Below, one piece after another: positions 52,365 to 61,502 of a stretch of 64,000 bases of DNA. The notes below the pieces were generated by a model. That model did no database searches. It was not told the origin of the DNA and worked only from the letters and a program-made list of their open reading frames with translations. Source of the stretch: CAZYFH01 sp965249175 (lineage in GTDB: Bacteria > Acidobacteriota > Vicinamibacteria > Vicinamibacterales > UBA8438). The translations under genes and the position numbers were made by a program. The stretch is from assembly GCA_965249175.1 (NCBI GenBank), contig OZ252227.1, positions 248,001-312,000 on the forward strand. The letters are read 5' to 3'. Each line of letters begins with the position of its first letter. The stretch's first letter is position 1.

Positions 52365-52610
52365 ATGACCGACGACGACACACAAACCGAACTGGCGCGG
52401 CTCCGCGCTGAGAACGAACGACTGAAGCGCCGTGAGGCGAGCCCGCTGTCGCTGAAGGTGAGCCAGAAGGGGGCGCTGTCGGTCTACGGGCTCGGCCGCT
52501 TCCCGGTGACGCTCTACAAAGAGCAGTGGACGCGGCTGCTCGAGAATGTCGAGGACATCCGCGCTTTTCTCGCGGAGCACGACGGCGAGCTGAAGAGCAA
52601 GGGGGAGTGA
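52365..52610 (+). CDS. Small conserved protein upstream of integrase
   Basis: 81 residues. An N-terminal coiled-coil-like helix (TELARLRAENERLKRREA) is followed by LSLKVSQKGALSVYGLGRFPV and a short helix. The same kind of protein often precedes tyrosine integrases in acidobacterial islands (recollection). The integrase ATG overlaps its stop (GAGTGATG). Function unknown; perhaps an excision factor. Confidence 0.6.
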   Translation: MTDDDTQTELARLRAENERLKRREASPLSLKVSQKGALSVYGLGRFPVTLYKEQWTRLLENVEDIRAFLAEHDGELKSKGE

Positions 52611-53712
52611 TGGGGACGGTCTACCGTCAGGACGGGCGACGCAACTGGATGATCAAGTACTACCGGGACGGGTGCGCCATCGTGGAGAGCGCCCGGAGCC
52701 CGGACCGGACGGAGGCGAAGAAGCTGCTCCGCCAGCGAGAGGCGGATATCGACCGCGGCTTGCCGCTCGGCCCGAAGGTCGGGCGTATTCGGTTCGACGA
52801 AGCCTCCGCAGACATCCTGACTGACTATCGCGTGACGGTCGCCGCTCGCTGCCGGAGCTCGAGCGTCGCATCCGACTACACCTGCAACCCGTCTTCGGCG
52901 GGCGCCGCCTGGCTGCCATCACAACCGCGGACGTTCGCGCGTTCGCCGGACGGCGCCAAGAGGCCAGCGCCTCGAACGCTGAGGTCAACCGAGAGCTGGC
53001 GGTGCTGAAGCGGATGTTCTCGCTGTCGGTGCAGGCCGGGAAGCTCCTCCACAAGCCGCACATACCGATGCTCCGCGAGAGCAACGTGCGGACGGGGTTC
53101 TTCGAGCGCAGCCAGTTCGAGGCCGTGCGGAACCGCCTCCCTGAGTACCTGCGCGGCGTCGTGATGTTCGCGTACCTCACCGGGTGGCGCGTGCAGAGCG
53201 AAGTGCTCACGCTCCAGTGGCGCCAGGTCGACATGAAGGTCGGGACGGTACGCCTTGATCCGGGCACGACGAAGAACGACGAGGGCCGGCTCTTTCCGTT
53301 CAACGTGCTTCCCGAACTGCGTGACGTGCTCGAGGCACAGGGTGCCGCGACGAAGGCCCTGGAGCGTGAAGGCGGCCAGATTATCCCGTGGGTCTTCCAT
53401 CGGGACGGCGCGCCGCTCCTCGACATCGGAGGGCGCATCAAGACGGTGATTCGTCAGACGTGGGCGGCGGCCTGCCGTCAGGCGGGGTGCCCTGGTCGTA
53501 TCCCGCACGACTTCCGACGAACGGCGGTTCGGAACCTTGTGCGCGCGGGCGTTCCTGAGCGCGTGGCGATGCAACTCACCGGACACAAGACGCGGAGCGT
53601 CTTCGACCGCTACGACATCGTGAACGAGGCGGACCTTCAGCTCGCCGTCTCGAGGCTGTCGCGTGCAATCGGCGCAGGGGCTTCGGGTTCGAAGCCGGGA
53701 CTGTTGAGCTGA
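52610..53712 (+). pseudogene. Tyrosine recombinase (phage-type integrase), frameshifted
   Basis: N-terminal part from ATG 52610 (GTVYRQDGRRNWMIKYYRDG, READIDRGLPLG, ADILTDYRV) is in one frame; from about 52836 the other frame continues RRSLPELERRIRLHLQPVF, LAVLKRMFSLSVQAGKLL and the catalytic domain: YLTGWRVQSEVLTLQW (Arg), HDFRRTAVRNLVRAGVPE (HxxR) and HKTRSVFDRYDIVN (Tyr). A single missing base in GTGACGG near 52835 explains the break. Catalytic residues are otherwise present. Confidence 0.88.
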
Positions 53713-53727
53713 GTTTCCGAGGGGCGG

Positions 53728-54090
53728 CTACAAGTCGATGGTTGTTCTGATGACATTGGTCAGGACGGACCGAAAAACATCGAGAGGAGCGGAACCGCCG
53801 ATTCTCGCGAGCTGGGCTTTCGCTTTGCCCCAGACCGTATCGTCCCTAGCTGCGTCGAGGAAGTCGTGGCCAGCGTTGGTCAGCGCCGACGGCGCGAACT
53901 TAAACCCATCAGGCCCCATGGTGCGCAGGTCATGCGCTTCGAGGTAGCCGGCGTCGCGAAGCAGCTTGACGTGATAGCTGATCTCCTCCTGTTCGTGGCC
54001 CTCGATCTCAACCAGGTCGACACCTTCGGCGCTCGGCCGAGCCTCAACCTGGAACAGTGTTTCGCGGATGATGTCCATGTCTCTCTTCAT
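53728..54090 (-). CDS. DUF2513-family protein
   Basis: 120 residues. Family start KRDMDIIRETLFQVEARPS, then EISYHVKLLRDAGYLEAHDL (winged-helix-like) and LTNAGHDFLDAARDDTVWGKAK. DUF2513 proteins are small winged-helix-like proteins common on phages and islands. It overlaps the end of the upstream membrane-protein gene by 4 bases, indicating coupling. Confidence 0.85.
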   Translation of the reverse strand: MKRDMDIIRETLFQVEARPSAEGVDLVEIEGHEQEEISYHVKLLRDAGYLEAHDLRTMGPDGFKFAPSALTNAGHDFLDAARDDTVWGKAKAQLARIGGSAPLDVFRSVLTNVIRTTIDL

Positions 54091-54660
54091 GGCTCTCGCT
54101 CCGACCCACCGATCGCGCTGACGATCTCGATGAGCCTCGCGCGATGTTCCTTCAGGTCACGTTCCCAGTAGTCGGCGAGTCCTGCAGCCCTCGGCTTGAT
54201 AGTGCTCAACCAGACTGCGGAGGCGTTCCTGGTCTGGAGTTGGACGAAGGTGTTACGCATATCTCGTAGCTGCTCGTTCATGAACTTCTCGCCAGCCGGC
54301 GAGAGCGCCCAGAGGACCCTCTGTAGGTTCTCGATGTTCCGGTGAGTGAGTGTCTTGTAGAGCAAGCCGGAAGCGAACATACCGGTGGCGGTTGGGGAGA
54401 CCGTCTTGGAGAGATCGAAGTAACCGAACCACGTGTGCAAGCAATCTCCGTTGACGGCGTTGCGGTACTTGGCGACCTCCTCGAGCCACCCTTCGATTTT
54501 TTTGACGTTGAGTTGGGAGCTCGAAGCGCAGGTTCTGCTTCTGCCTCTTCTCAGCGCGGCGTTCCTGGACGTGCTGCGCGAGGAGAGTGACGGAAGTGCC
54601 GGCCACCACACCAAGAAAGACACCGATGGCGGCGCCAATTCCCTGCAACACGCTATCCAC
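54087..54660 (-). pseudogene. Membrane-anchored phage/island protein, frameshifted
   Basis: Starts MDSVLQGIGAAIGVFLGVVAG (one transmembrane helix) and AQHVQERRAEKRQKQNLRFEL in one frame, then shifts to a second frame reading NVKKIEGWLEEVAKYRNAV, DCLHTWFGYFDLSKT, AGEKFMNEQLRDMRNTFVQL to the end. The shift lies near an A-run (CAAAAAAATCG) or an extra C in CTCCCAAC. Likely inactive or a sequencing error. Paired with the DUF2513 gene. Function unknown. Confidence 0.65.
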
Positions 54661-54777
54661 AGGCGTCTCTACTCTACTGGACCGTCAGAGCCGTGAATGG
54701 TTAGCGCTACGGTTAGCGGTCGGACGATCGGAGCATCGCCGTCGTCTCGTCATTATCTCTAACTGATTGAAACGAAA

Positions 54778-54844
54778 GTGCCGCGGGCGGGGATCCGAAC
54801 CCGCACGGCCCGAAGGGCCACAGGATGTTCGATCCTGTGCGTCA
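54778..54844 (-). other. tRNA-like 3' remnant, possible attachment site
   Basis: On the minus strand a CAGGA-7 nt-TCCTG stem-loop, a GGCCCTTCGGGCC variable arm, a GCGGG-TTCGGATC-CCCGC T-arm-like part and a CCCGCGGCA end occur in tRNA order, as in Leu/Ser tRNAs. There is no 5' half, the anticodon loop lacks U33 and the T-loop has an extra base, so it is not a functional tRNA. It may be an integrase-associated att remnant. Confidence 0.35.
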
Positions 54845-54879
54845 TGTTCTAGCGACCGTAAACAACGGCCGGGTGAGTC

Positions 54880-54909
54880 GGTGTGCCTTTGGTGTGCCTT
54901 TGGTGTGCC
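54880..54909. repeat. 11-bp tandem repeat GGTGTGCCTTT
   Basis: Two full and one partial copy in the non-coding stretch 54661-55086, which also holds the tRNA-like remnant and otherwise no gene. Confidence 0.6.
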
Positions 54910-55086
54910 CGTCTCAAAAACCTACGATTTGCCCACTCCGGGCCGTTCTGCTCAGCAGAGAGTTCGACCTTCGCCCCTCGTCGCTCGGTGTGTCAGAAGC
55001 TAGGGTTTCTGATACACATCACGACGTGAGCGTACGGGCCTCCGAACCGCCGACGTCGTCTTAGGGAACCCTGCGGTCCTGTTGGC

Positions 55087-56493
55087 CTAGCAGCCCGTGG
55101 TGAAAACGCCCTTTCGTAGGTCGAGGGGCATGTGTTCGTGACACCGTGTCATAAGGTCGAGAAACGACGAGTGCGGCAGATCTTGCGCATCTCGCGCCCA
55201 CGCGGGCGATACGAGGGTCCAGAGGCGGCCAAGATCAGCGATCAAGGCCTCGAAGACGGCGACCGCGCGGCCTTGGAGGCTCCGCGGCGTGCCGACGCCC
55301 GTCAGCTGCCGCATGAGGAGCCCAAGATTGAACCCGCAGACGTGCACAAGCACGCGCTTGAGGATGTTGGGATGCCCACGCAGATGCACCCGGCGCAGCC
55401 GCCCGGTCTCGTAGAGATGCGCGTTGGGGCGTTCGAGCAACTCGCCCCGCCGTCGCAGCAGCCGTTGCCCACGCGTGCCCCGAATGCGCCGACGGTTCGC
55501 GTACACGGCGTCGCGCGCCGCCGCCTTGCCTGTCCAGTTGCGTCGCCCGCGGTCCGGCTCCGAAACATAACTGCGCACGCCGAGCGCGGCGAACGCCACC
55601 ATCGTCTCGTTACTGTGATACCCCTTGTCCCCGACGACCTCGGCGATACCGGCGCCGGCCGGCAGGACGGCTTCGACGTGGTCGGCCGCCGTGATCAGGG
55701 TCTCGACCATCGTCGTCGTATCGCCGTCGTCGGCATCCTGCACGGTGACGCCGACGATGGCCCCCGTCTCCAGGTCCACCGCATGCTCCGCGGTGTGCGC
55801 CAAGTGCGTGCGCCCGTCCTTCAGCTTCGTGATCTTCGCGTCCGGATCCTGCGGATGCGTCCAGTCGTCGTTGGAGCCTTTCTTCTTCCGTTTCCGGTCG
55901 AACCGGGCCAGCTCAGCGCGGGTCGGCGTGACGATGCCGGACGCCTCGGCCAGCCCGGTCAGAAACGCCTCGTAGCCTTCGCCCGTGTCCCGGCGCACGA
56001 TACTCCGCAATGCGGCGTTCGCTTCCAACGTCGTGGCATCGATGCCGAGGGTCCGCCCGGTCACGAGCTGGGCGTCGGCCAGTTGCTGCAGCACCCACGT
56101 GAACACCGCTTGATGGGTCTCGACGTCGATCAGGCGCCGGGTGCGCGACAGCGTCGAGTGATCCGGCGGCGCCTCGTGCAGCTCGAGGTCCAGAAACTGC
56201 CGGATGCTCAGCGAATCGGCCGCCCGCCACGCGATCGCCCGCTCCGAGTCCAGCCCTTCGAAGTAGCCGAGCATCAGCAGCCGGAAGTACCGCCCCGGCG
56301 CCAGACTCGGACGACCGACGCCGTCCGCGTAGAACGGCGCGCATTGCGCCTCGACGAACGCGTCGAAGCCCGTGTCATCGAGGATCCGATTCAATCGCTG
56401 ATAGAACGGATGCGCCGCACTGCGAGGCAGGTCGCTGGTGGGAACCCACATCGATGCTTGCCGCGCCCGGCGTCGTCGTTTGCCCATCGCCAT
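55087..56493 (-). CDS. Transposase of IS copy 3
   Basis: 468 residues, reads identical to the other two copies. Again the stop TAG (55087-55089) is supplied by the flanking CTAG. No internal stop or frameshift. Confidence 0.92.
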   Translation of the reverse strand: MAMGKRRRRARQASMWVPTSDLPRSAAHPFYQRLNRILDDTGFDAFVEAQCAPFYADGVGRPSLAPGRYFRLLMLGYFEGLDSERAIAWRAADSLSIRQFLDLELHEAPPDHSTLSRTRRLIDVETHQAVFTWVLQQLADAQLVTGRTLGIDATTLEANAALRSIVRRDTGEGYEAFLTGLAEASGIVTPTRAELARFDRKRKKKGSNDDWTHPQDPDAKITKLKDGRTHLAHTAEHAVDLETGAIVGVTVQDADDGDTTTMVETLITAADHVEAVLPAGAGIAEVVGDKGYHSNETMVAFAALGVRSYVSEPDRGRRNWTGKAAARDAVYANRRRIRGTRGQRLLRRRGELLERPNAHLYETGRLRRVHLRGHPNILKRVLVHVCGFNLGLLMRQLTGVGTPRSLQGRAVAVFEALIADLGRLWTLVSPAWARDAQDLPHSSFLDLMTRCHEHMPLDLRKGVFTTGC

Positions 56494-56558
56494 GCGCGAC
56501 AGTGTAGTACGCGGGATCGATCGTGTCGATCCCTAATAGGGACTTTCACCACGGGCTG
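55091..56558 (-). mobile_element. Insertion sequence, IS1182/IS5-like, copy 3
   Basis: 1468 bp between CTAG at 55087-55090 and 56559-56562, same ends as copies 1 and 2. Same orientation as copy 2. The outer flanks (TTGGC left, AGAACT right) differ from those of copy 2. Confidence 0.92.
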
Positions 56559-56640
56559 CTAGAGAACTCCAGGACACCTTCAGCACGATTCACACGCATG
56601 TTCCGCCAAAGCGTCTCGCGAAGTACTATGGGCTACCGGA

Positions 56641-56826
56641 GTGAATCTTGTGTCGCCAGCAACGACGACGTCCACGACCCTCCTGTTCATCGACACCAAC
56701 ATCCTGCTCGACTTCTATCGACAGGTGGGCAAGGAGAGCGACCCGTCGGTCCTGAACCACATCGATCAGCATCACGATCGCATCATCACGACCCGCCAGG
56801 CAAAGGCCCAGGCTGGCACCCGCTAG
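56641..56826 (+). pseudogene. PIN-like domain fragment
   Basis: 61 residues from GTG 56641 with LLFIDTNILLDFYRQVGK, the start of a PIN (DUF4935-type) domain, then SVLNHIDQHHDRIITTRQ and an early stop after AKAQAGTR. The remaining acidic residues and three quarters of the domain are missing. Likely a relic beside IS copy 3. Confidence 0.6.
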
Positions 56827-56959
56827 GCCGAAGAATGACCCTGGGCTGCCCCTACGTGGGGCGCGGGAGACGATAGTCCGTATTCTCCGACCCTGGTCTC
56901 CCCGACTCGATCTCCCTCGACAGCAAAGTCGAAATCCGGTCACAACCAGCAGCACTTAC

Positions 56960-58391
56960 GGGGATGTCCCAGTAGCTGTTGAAATTTGAAGCGGCGGCTC
57001 TTCACTGGTCGTGCTATACGACCGGTGACTAAACCGAGGTGCAAGCCTCCCAGCAAGGAGCCGCCATGAAGCAGCAGTCTCGCACAGTCACTCGTCGTCG
57101 CCAATCGGAATCCCCGTCGGTGCGCCACCTCCCGTTGGTCGAGATCCTGATGGATACCGAGGCTGAGCTCCAGGAGCTGGTCGTGGCCTCGGGCCTGAAG
57201 GTGCTCGAGGCCATGCTCGAAGAGGATCGGGCGGCGGTGTGTGGGCCACGGTATGCGCATCAAGCGGCGCGACGGGCGTACCGGGCCGGGCATGCCCCCA
57301 GTCAGGTCGTGTTGGGCGGGCGCAAGGTCGCGATTCGGCGCCCGCGTGCCCGCCGCGCCGGCACGGAGGTGCCGCTGCCGACCGTGCGGGCGTTCACGGA
57401 TGCGGACCCGCTGAACCGGCGGGTCGTCGACCAGAGGCTCATCGGCGTCGCGACCCGCCAGTATGCGCGGAGTCTCGAGCCGCTCGGCGCGGAGATCACC
57501 ACGCGGGGCACGAGCAAGAGTGCGGTCAGTCGACGCTTTGTGGCGCAGACCCAGGCGCAGTTGGACGCGTGGCGCGCGACGCCGCTCGACAACCTCGACC
57601 TGGCCGTACTGCTGATCGATGGGGTGCACGTCGGCAGCCATTGTATCGTGGTCGCCCTGGGCATCGATAAATCGGGCACCAAACATCCGCTTGGCCTCTG
57701 GGAAGGGGCCACCGAGAATGCGACGGTCTGTCAGGGGCTGTTGACCAATCTCATGAGCCGCGGACTTCGCACCGACCGGAGCCTCCTGGTGATCGTCGAT
57801 GGGGCGAAGGCCCTCGACGCCGCGGTGACCCAGACGTTCGGCCGGGCGGCCGTCGTGCAACGGTGTCAAGTGCATAAGGGCCGGAACATCCTGGAGCATC
57901 TCCCCGAGGCGCAGCGTCCGTGGGTGCAGGCGATCCTCACGCGCGCCTATACGAACCGCCACGTCAAGACGGCGACGCGTCTGCTGCAGGACCTCGCGCG
58001 TCGCTTGGACACCGACTACCCGAGTGCAGCCGCCAGCGTGCGGGAAGGACTCGACGACACCCTGACCGTGCTCGGCCTGGGGCTGTCGGAGCGCCTCCAA
58101 CGATCGCTCGCCACCACGAATGCCATTGAGAGTCTGCTCAGCCGCACCCGCCATGTGAAACGGAATGTGAAGCGTTGGCGCGGTGGGACGATGGTGCTGC
58201 GCTGGGTGGCCGCCGGGGTGCTCGAAGCGGCGAAGGGGTTCCGTCGGGTGAAAGGGTGCAAAGATATGCCGGCCCTCGTCGCGGCCCTCCGAGCGCGCGA
58301 CGCGCGGCTGGGCCTCGGGGAGTCGTCAGCGATGGTTGCGTAGTCGTGAACCGAGCCGCCGCTGAGTTTCAACAGCGCACGGGACATCCCC
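56960..58391 (+). mobile_element. IS256-family insertion sequence
   Basis: 1432 bp. The inverted ends both begin GGGGATGTCCC, followed in each by GCTGTTGAAA and AGCGGCGGCTC after short differing stretches. Directly outside lie perfect 8 bp duplications GCACTTAC (56952-56959 and 58392-58399), so it inserted by normal transposition. Confidence 0.95.
57066..58343 (+). CDS. IS256-family (mutator-type) transposase
   Basis: 425 residues from ATG 57066, preceded by AAGGAG. DDE residues in LAVLLIDGVHVGSH, LLVIVDGAKALDAA and the C-terminal LATTNAIESLLSRTRH (Glu in the IE-S signature). The RCQVHKGRNILEHL block is the family's C/H motif. Length and ends indicate an intact, probably recent element. Confidence 0.94.
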   Translation: MKQQSRTVTRRRQSESPSVRHLPLVEILMDTEAELQELVVASGLKVLEAMLEEDRAAVCGPRYAHQAARRAYRAGHAPSQVVLGGRKVAIRRPRARRAGTEVPLPTVRAFTDADPLNRRVVDQRLIGVATRQYARSLEPLGAEITTRGTSKSAVSRRFVAQTQAQLDAWRATPLDNLDLAVLLIDGVHVGSHCIVVALGIDKSGTKHPLGLWEGATENATVCQGLLTNLMSRGLRTDRSLLVIVDGAKALDAAVTQTFGRAAVVQRCQVHKGRNILEHLPEAQRPWVQAILTRAYTNRHVKTATRLLQDLARRLDTDYPSAAASVREGLDDTLTVLGLGLSERLQRSLATTNAIESLLSRTRHVKRNVKRWRGGTMVLRWVAAGVLEAAKGFRRVKGCKDMPALVAALRARDARLGLGESSAMVA

Positions 58392-58526
58392 GCACTTACC
58401 CTTCCAGGTCTCAACCCGAAACCAGTAGCCGGGATTTCCATCTGTGCCCAACCGCTTACACCCTAACCCGTTTCATCCGCCGTGGTGACCGCCGACATGG
58501 TGAACTTGACAGAGCCCCTTCGAGTC

Positions 58527-59642
58527 CTAAGGGAAGTTCGACCGGGCCCAGGAGATCAATGCGCTCAGGCCACGGCCACCGCCAAAGTGGTTGTCGTTCC
58601 TCGTCGTTCCGGGGAAAGGCTGAACGACCGTGTCCCCGATGATGCTGCCGACGCCGACGACGCGAGGCCAGGGCTCGCTGCCCCACCATCCCCAGGCGGC
58701 TCCTCCCGACTGACCCGGCGTGAATTCGTTGAAATGACCCATCGCCAAACCGGATTGCCCGCTCATGCTGAACGATTGGGCACTCGAGACGACGCAGGAC
58801 CCCTGAAAGGCCGGCCGCTCTCCGGCTGCGAGCTCGCCGGGATAGCCCACGTACTGCCAGAACACGCCATCGTTCCAATCGTCATCGTACGTTCGGTAGC
58901 CGGGATACCCAACCGTGTCCCCGATCGGGTCTTCCATGACCAGGACGACATAGTCGAAAGCCGTCTGACGATCGGTCATGAACAGCGGGTTCTGCTGCCA
59001 AGAGATAACCTGCGTAGCGTTGATCTCGCCCCAGGGCTCCGACCCATCGAAGTACCCGGGCGTGAACGTAACCCACCCCGCGCTGTTGCCGCTGGCGCTC
59101 CAGTTGATGCAGTGGCTCGCGGTCAGGACCAGGCGGCGGCCGATCGTCGTTCCGGAACAGCGTCCGCCGGCAACACGGATGAGGCCCGTGGTGCGCCAGG
59201 GAAAAGACCGATCGAGGAAGAGGTCGCGGTCCTCGTTCCCGAAGATGCTCCCGCCGCGATGACTGTTCCTGGGCGGCTTCCCTTCCCGGCGGCGCGGCGG
59301 GCGCGCCCGCCGCGGGGAGAACTCGATCTTCGTCCCGTCCGGGACTTTCCCCTCCAGCTCGAGCTTCGGCCGGAACCGGCCCAACTTCCTGGCGTTGAGG
59401 CCGATGGTCTCGATCTTGTCGCGACGGGGTCGATCGAGTCCGTCGGGTCCCACGGGAACGTGGAGACTGACGAGATTGGAGATGGTTTCGTGTCGGACGA
59501 GGCTCACACTAGCTGCCGGGTCGACCGTGACCTGGCAGACGGCCACGGTGCCGGTCACCGGCTTCCCCTTTGACGTCTTCCCCTTGCGCCGTTCGGCACT
59601 CTTGCTCAAAAGGGGATTCTTCTTCGACATGCGCTTGGCCAT
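58527..59642 (-). CDS. V8/trypsin-like serine protease
   Basis: 371 residues from ATG 59642 (AKRMSKKNPLLSKSAERRKG). The basic Lys/Arg/Ser-rich N-terminus has no obvious signal peptide. Catalytic triad: His in RLVLTASHCINW, Asp in TAFDYVVLVMEDP and Ser in FTPGQSGGAAWGW, in the order of the trypsin/V8 fold. SGTTIGRRLVLTASHC and VGVGSIIGDTV surround them. Export route unclear. Function may be extracellular proteolysis. A non-coding region of about 135 bp separates it from the IS256 element. Confidence 0.85.
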   Translation of the reverse strand: MAKRMSKKNPLLSKSAERRKGKTSKGKPVTGTVAVCQVTVDPAASVSLVRHETISNLVSLHVPVGPDGLDRPRRDKIETIGLNARKLGRFRPKLELEGKVPDGTKIEFSPRRARPPRRREGKPPRNSHRGGSIFGNEDRDLFLDRSFPWRTTGLIRVAGGRCSGTTIGRRLVLTASHCINWSASGNSAGWVTFTPGYFDGSEPWGEINATQVISWQQNPLFMTDRQTAFDYVVLVMEDPIGDTVGYPGYRTYDDDWNDGVFWQYVGYPGELAAGERPAFQGSCVVSSAQSFSMSGQSGLAMGHFNEFTPGQSGGAAWGWWGSEPWPRVVGVGSIIGDTVVQPFPGTTRNDNHFGGGRGLSALISWARSNFP

Positions 59643-59844
59643 CGGCGCCTCCTCTCGGTTCGGATGCATCGGACCGGTTCCGCGCGTCCGGTGATGTCAT
59701 TGGTGTTGACCGGAATTTCCGTTTTGGGTCTCCACGCACGTCGTCGTGGAGGTTCTCCCTCTCTTGCAAAACGAGTTCGGACGCAAAAGCGAACACCGGC
59801 CGGATCGAAGCATTCAGATTGCACGTTTTTGGCCCTGAGCAGCC

Positions 59845-60095
59845 GATTTCCTCGAATGTCGCCGGATGAATCGCGGGTAGCCGTAGAGGGCACCGACGAG
59901 ATTGTCTTCGCCTCGGACCGCAGCCCGGACCGGTCCCGACCACTCGGCGCGTATCGCGTCCCGTCTGGTGGCAGTCAGGAGCCGGTGGAACCGTACCGCG
60001 ATCCGACCCGCGACCTGGCTCCTTGGTCCTGGTCGGCGGACGGCTCCACGTTGGCGCTCAGCGAAGTCGACCCCGATAATCTGGCCTTATGTTGC
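59845..60095 (+). pseudogene. WD40/TolB-like propeller relic
   Basis: An open frame without a matching start reads FPRMSPDESRVAVEGTDEIV, VFASDRSPDRSRPLG, WSADGSTLALSEVDPDN, blades typical of PD40/TolB-like or kinase-linked propellers. The start, internal parts and end are missing, and it fades into unrelated sequence. The rest of 59643-60217 holds no gene. Confidence 0.5.
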
Positions 60096-60217
60096 CGTCG
60101 TAGCGGGCGCGATCCCGGGCGACGATGTCGATTGCGCCTTGCCGCACAGCCAGCGCTTGAACCTTGCGGCCACTGTCGCCATCCGAGACAATCGCCCCGT
60201 TCCTTAGAGGAGGCCAC

Positions 60218-61201
60218 ATGAACGCGATCCATTCGAGCGTCGCACCCCTGCCCCTGGTGATCGCGCTCGTGGCCGGGGTGCTGATCGACCAGGTGGCCAC
60301 CCGCGAGGCCGGCGCTGGGGAAGGCGGCCAATCACGCGACGCCGGCGCGGCGCAGAGTGTGACGGCGGAGCAATTCGATCGCTGGATGACCGACCTGTCC
60401 AACTGGGGTCGATGGGGCGACGATGACGAGCTTGGTACGCTCAATCTGATCACGGCCGCGAAGCGGGTGCAGGCCTCGGCGCTCGTCGACGCAGGCATAA
60501 CCGTCTCGCTGTCGCGAGGCCTCGTGCTCGGTCAGCGGGCGACGTTCCAACGCGGTTTCGACAGCGTGTTCGCACTCGGTGAGCCCGTGCTTGGTGAGCG
60601 GGCCGCGTGGATCGAGGAGCTTCATCGGATCGGGTACCACGGCAGCCCCCTGACTCACCTCGACGCCCTATGCCACGTCGCGTGGGACGGCATGACCTAC
60701 AACGGTCGGCGGTTCGACGACACGGCGACGGTGGCGCATGGCTGCACCAAGAACGGGGTGGCGCCGCTGAAACACGGCATCGTCACCCGCGGCGTCCTCA
60801 TGGACCTGCCGGGCGCGAGCCGTGTCACGATCGACGACATCGAGGCCTGGGAGCGTGCGTCGGGCATCACGATCTCCGCGGGCGACGCTCTGTTGCTGTG
60901 GACGGGCGGTCAGGGCGGATACGACAACTCGATTATGCCGTTCATCAAGGATCGCGACCTCGCGCTGATCATGGCCGACGGTGGCGTCGTAGACGGTGGC
61001 GCCGTGGAGGGACGAACCACGTTGCCGATGCACATGTTCACCCTGGTCGCGCTTGGGATGCCGCTGATCGACGGTGTCGACCTCGAGGCGCTGGCCGAGA
61101 CGGCGTCGAGGTTGAATCGCTGGGAATTCATGTTCGTGGTTGCACCGCTGCCGGTCGACAACGGCGCCGGGTCGGCCGTCAACCCGGTGGCGATCTTCTA
61201 G
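60218..61201 (+). CDS. Cyclase-family hydrolase (kynurenine formamidase-like)
   Basis: 327 residues from ATG 60218 preceded by GAGGAGGCCAC; signal-like segment LPLVIALVAGVLIDQVA. The cyclase-family metal motif is YHGSPLTHLDALCHVAWDG (H/D/H pattern), with WGDDDELGTLNLI before it and ERASGITISAGDALLLWTG, HMFTLVALGMPLIDGV after. Family members hydrolyse N-formylkynurenine or isatin and need Mn or Zn; the substrate here is unknown. The exported form is common in acidobacteria (recollection). Confidence 0.88.
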   Translation: MNAIHSSVAPLPLVIALVAGVLIDQVATREAGAGEGGQSRDAGAAQSVTAEQFDRWMTDLSNWGRWGDDDELGTLNLITAAKRVQASALVDAGITVSLSRGLVLGQRATFQRGFDSVFALGEPVLGERAAWIEELHRIGYHGSPLTHLDALCHVAWDGMTYNGRRFDDTATVAHGCTKNGVAPLKHGIVTRGVLMDLPGASRVTIDDIEAWERASGITISAGDALLLWTGGQGGYDNSIMPFIKDRDLALIMADGGVVDGGAVEGRTTLPMHMFTLVALGMPLIDGVDLEALAETASRLNRWEFMFVVAPLPVDNGAGSAVNPVAIF

Positions 61202-61502
61202 TTGTCCTTCACAGCAAGCGTCCTGAACGCGCTTGTCGAGTCTCCTTCGCCCCGCGCTCTCACAAAGGGGGTCTTTTGACACGCCCTCGATCAGGGGCGA
61301 AAGCCACTCAGTTCTCCCGCGATCAAGCAGGGCGAAAGTGGGCGGTTATTGGAACAGCAATCTGACCCAGACCAGTGGCTCGCGTCAGGCTCCCGCAATA
61401 GCTCTCCATAACGGCGTGGATCGCGACCTATTTTGAGAGCGCCCTGGCGCCGGATCGGACGCACACGTGCTCAGCCGCCCCGCCGCATCACGGTTGCGAC
61501 GC
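61202..61502. other. Intergenic, no gene recognised
   Basis: 301 bp between the stops of the convergent cyclase and ADOP permease genes. Nothing recognisable; no clear terminator hairpin was found. Confidence 0.4.

Noticed and set aside
54825..55064. ORFs over the tRNA-like remnant and tandem repeat
   Set aside because: Low complexity and repeat-derived; no ribosome-binding site or protein-like pattern.
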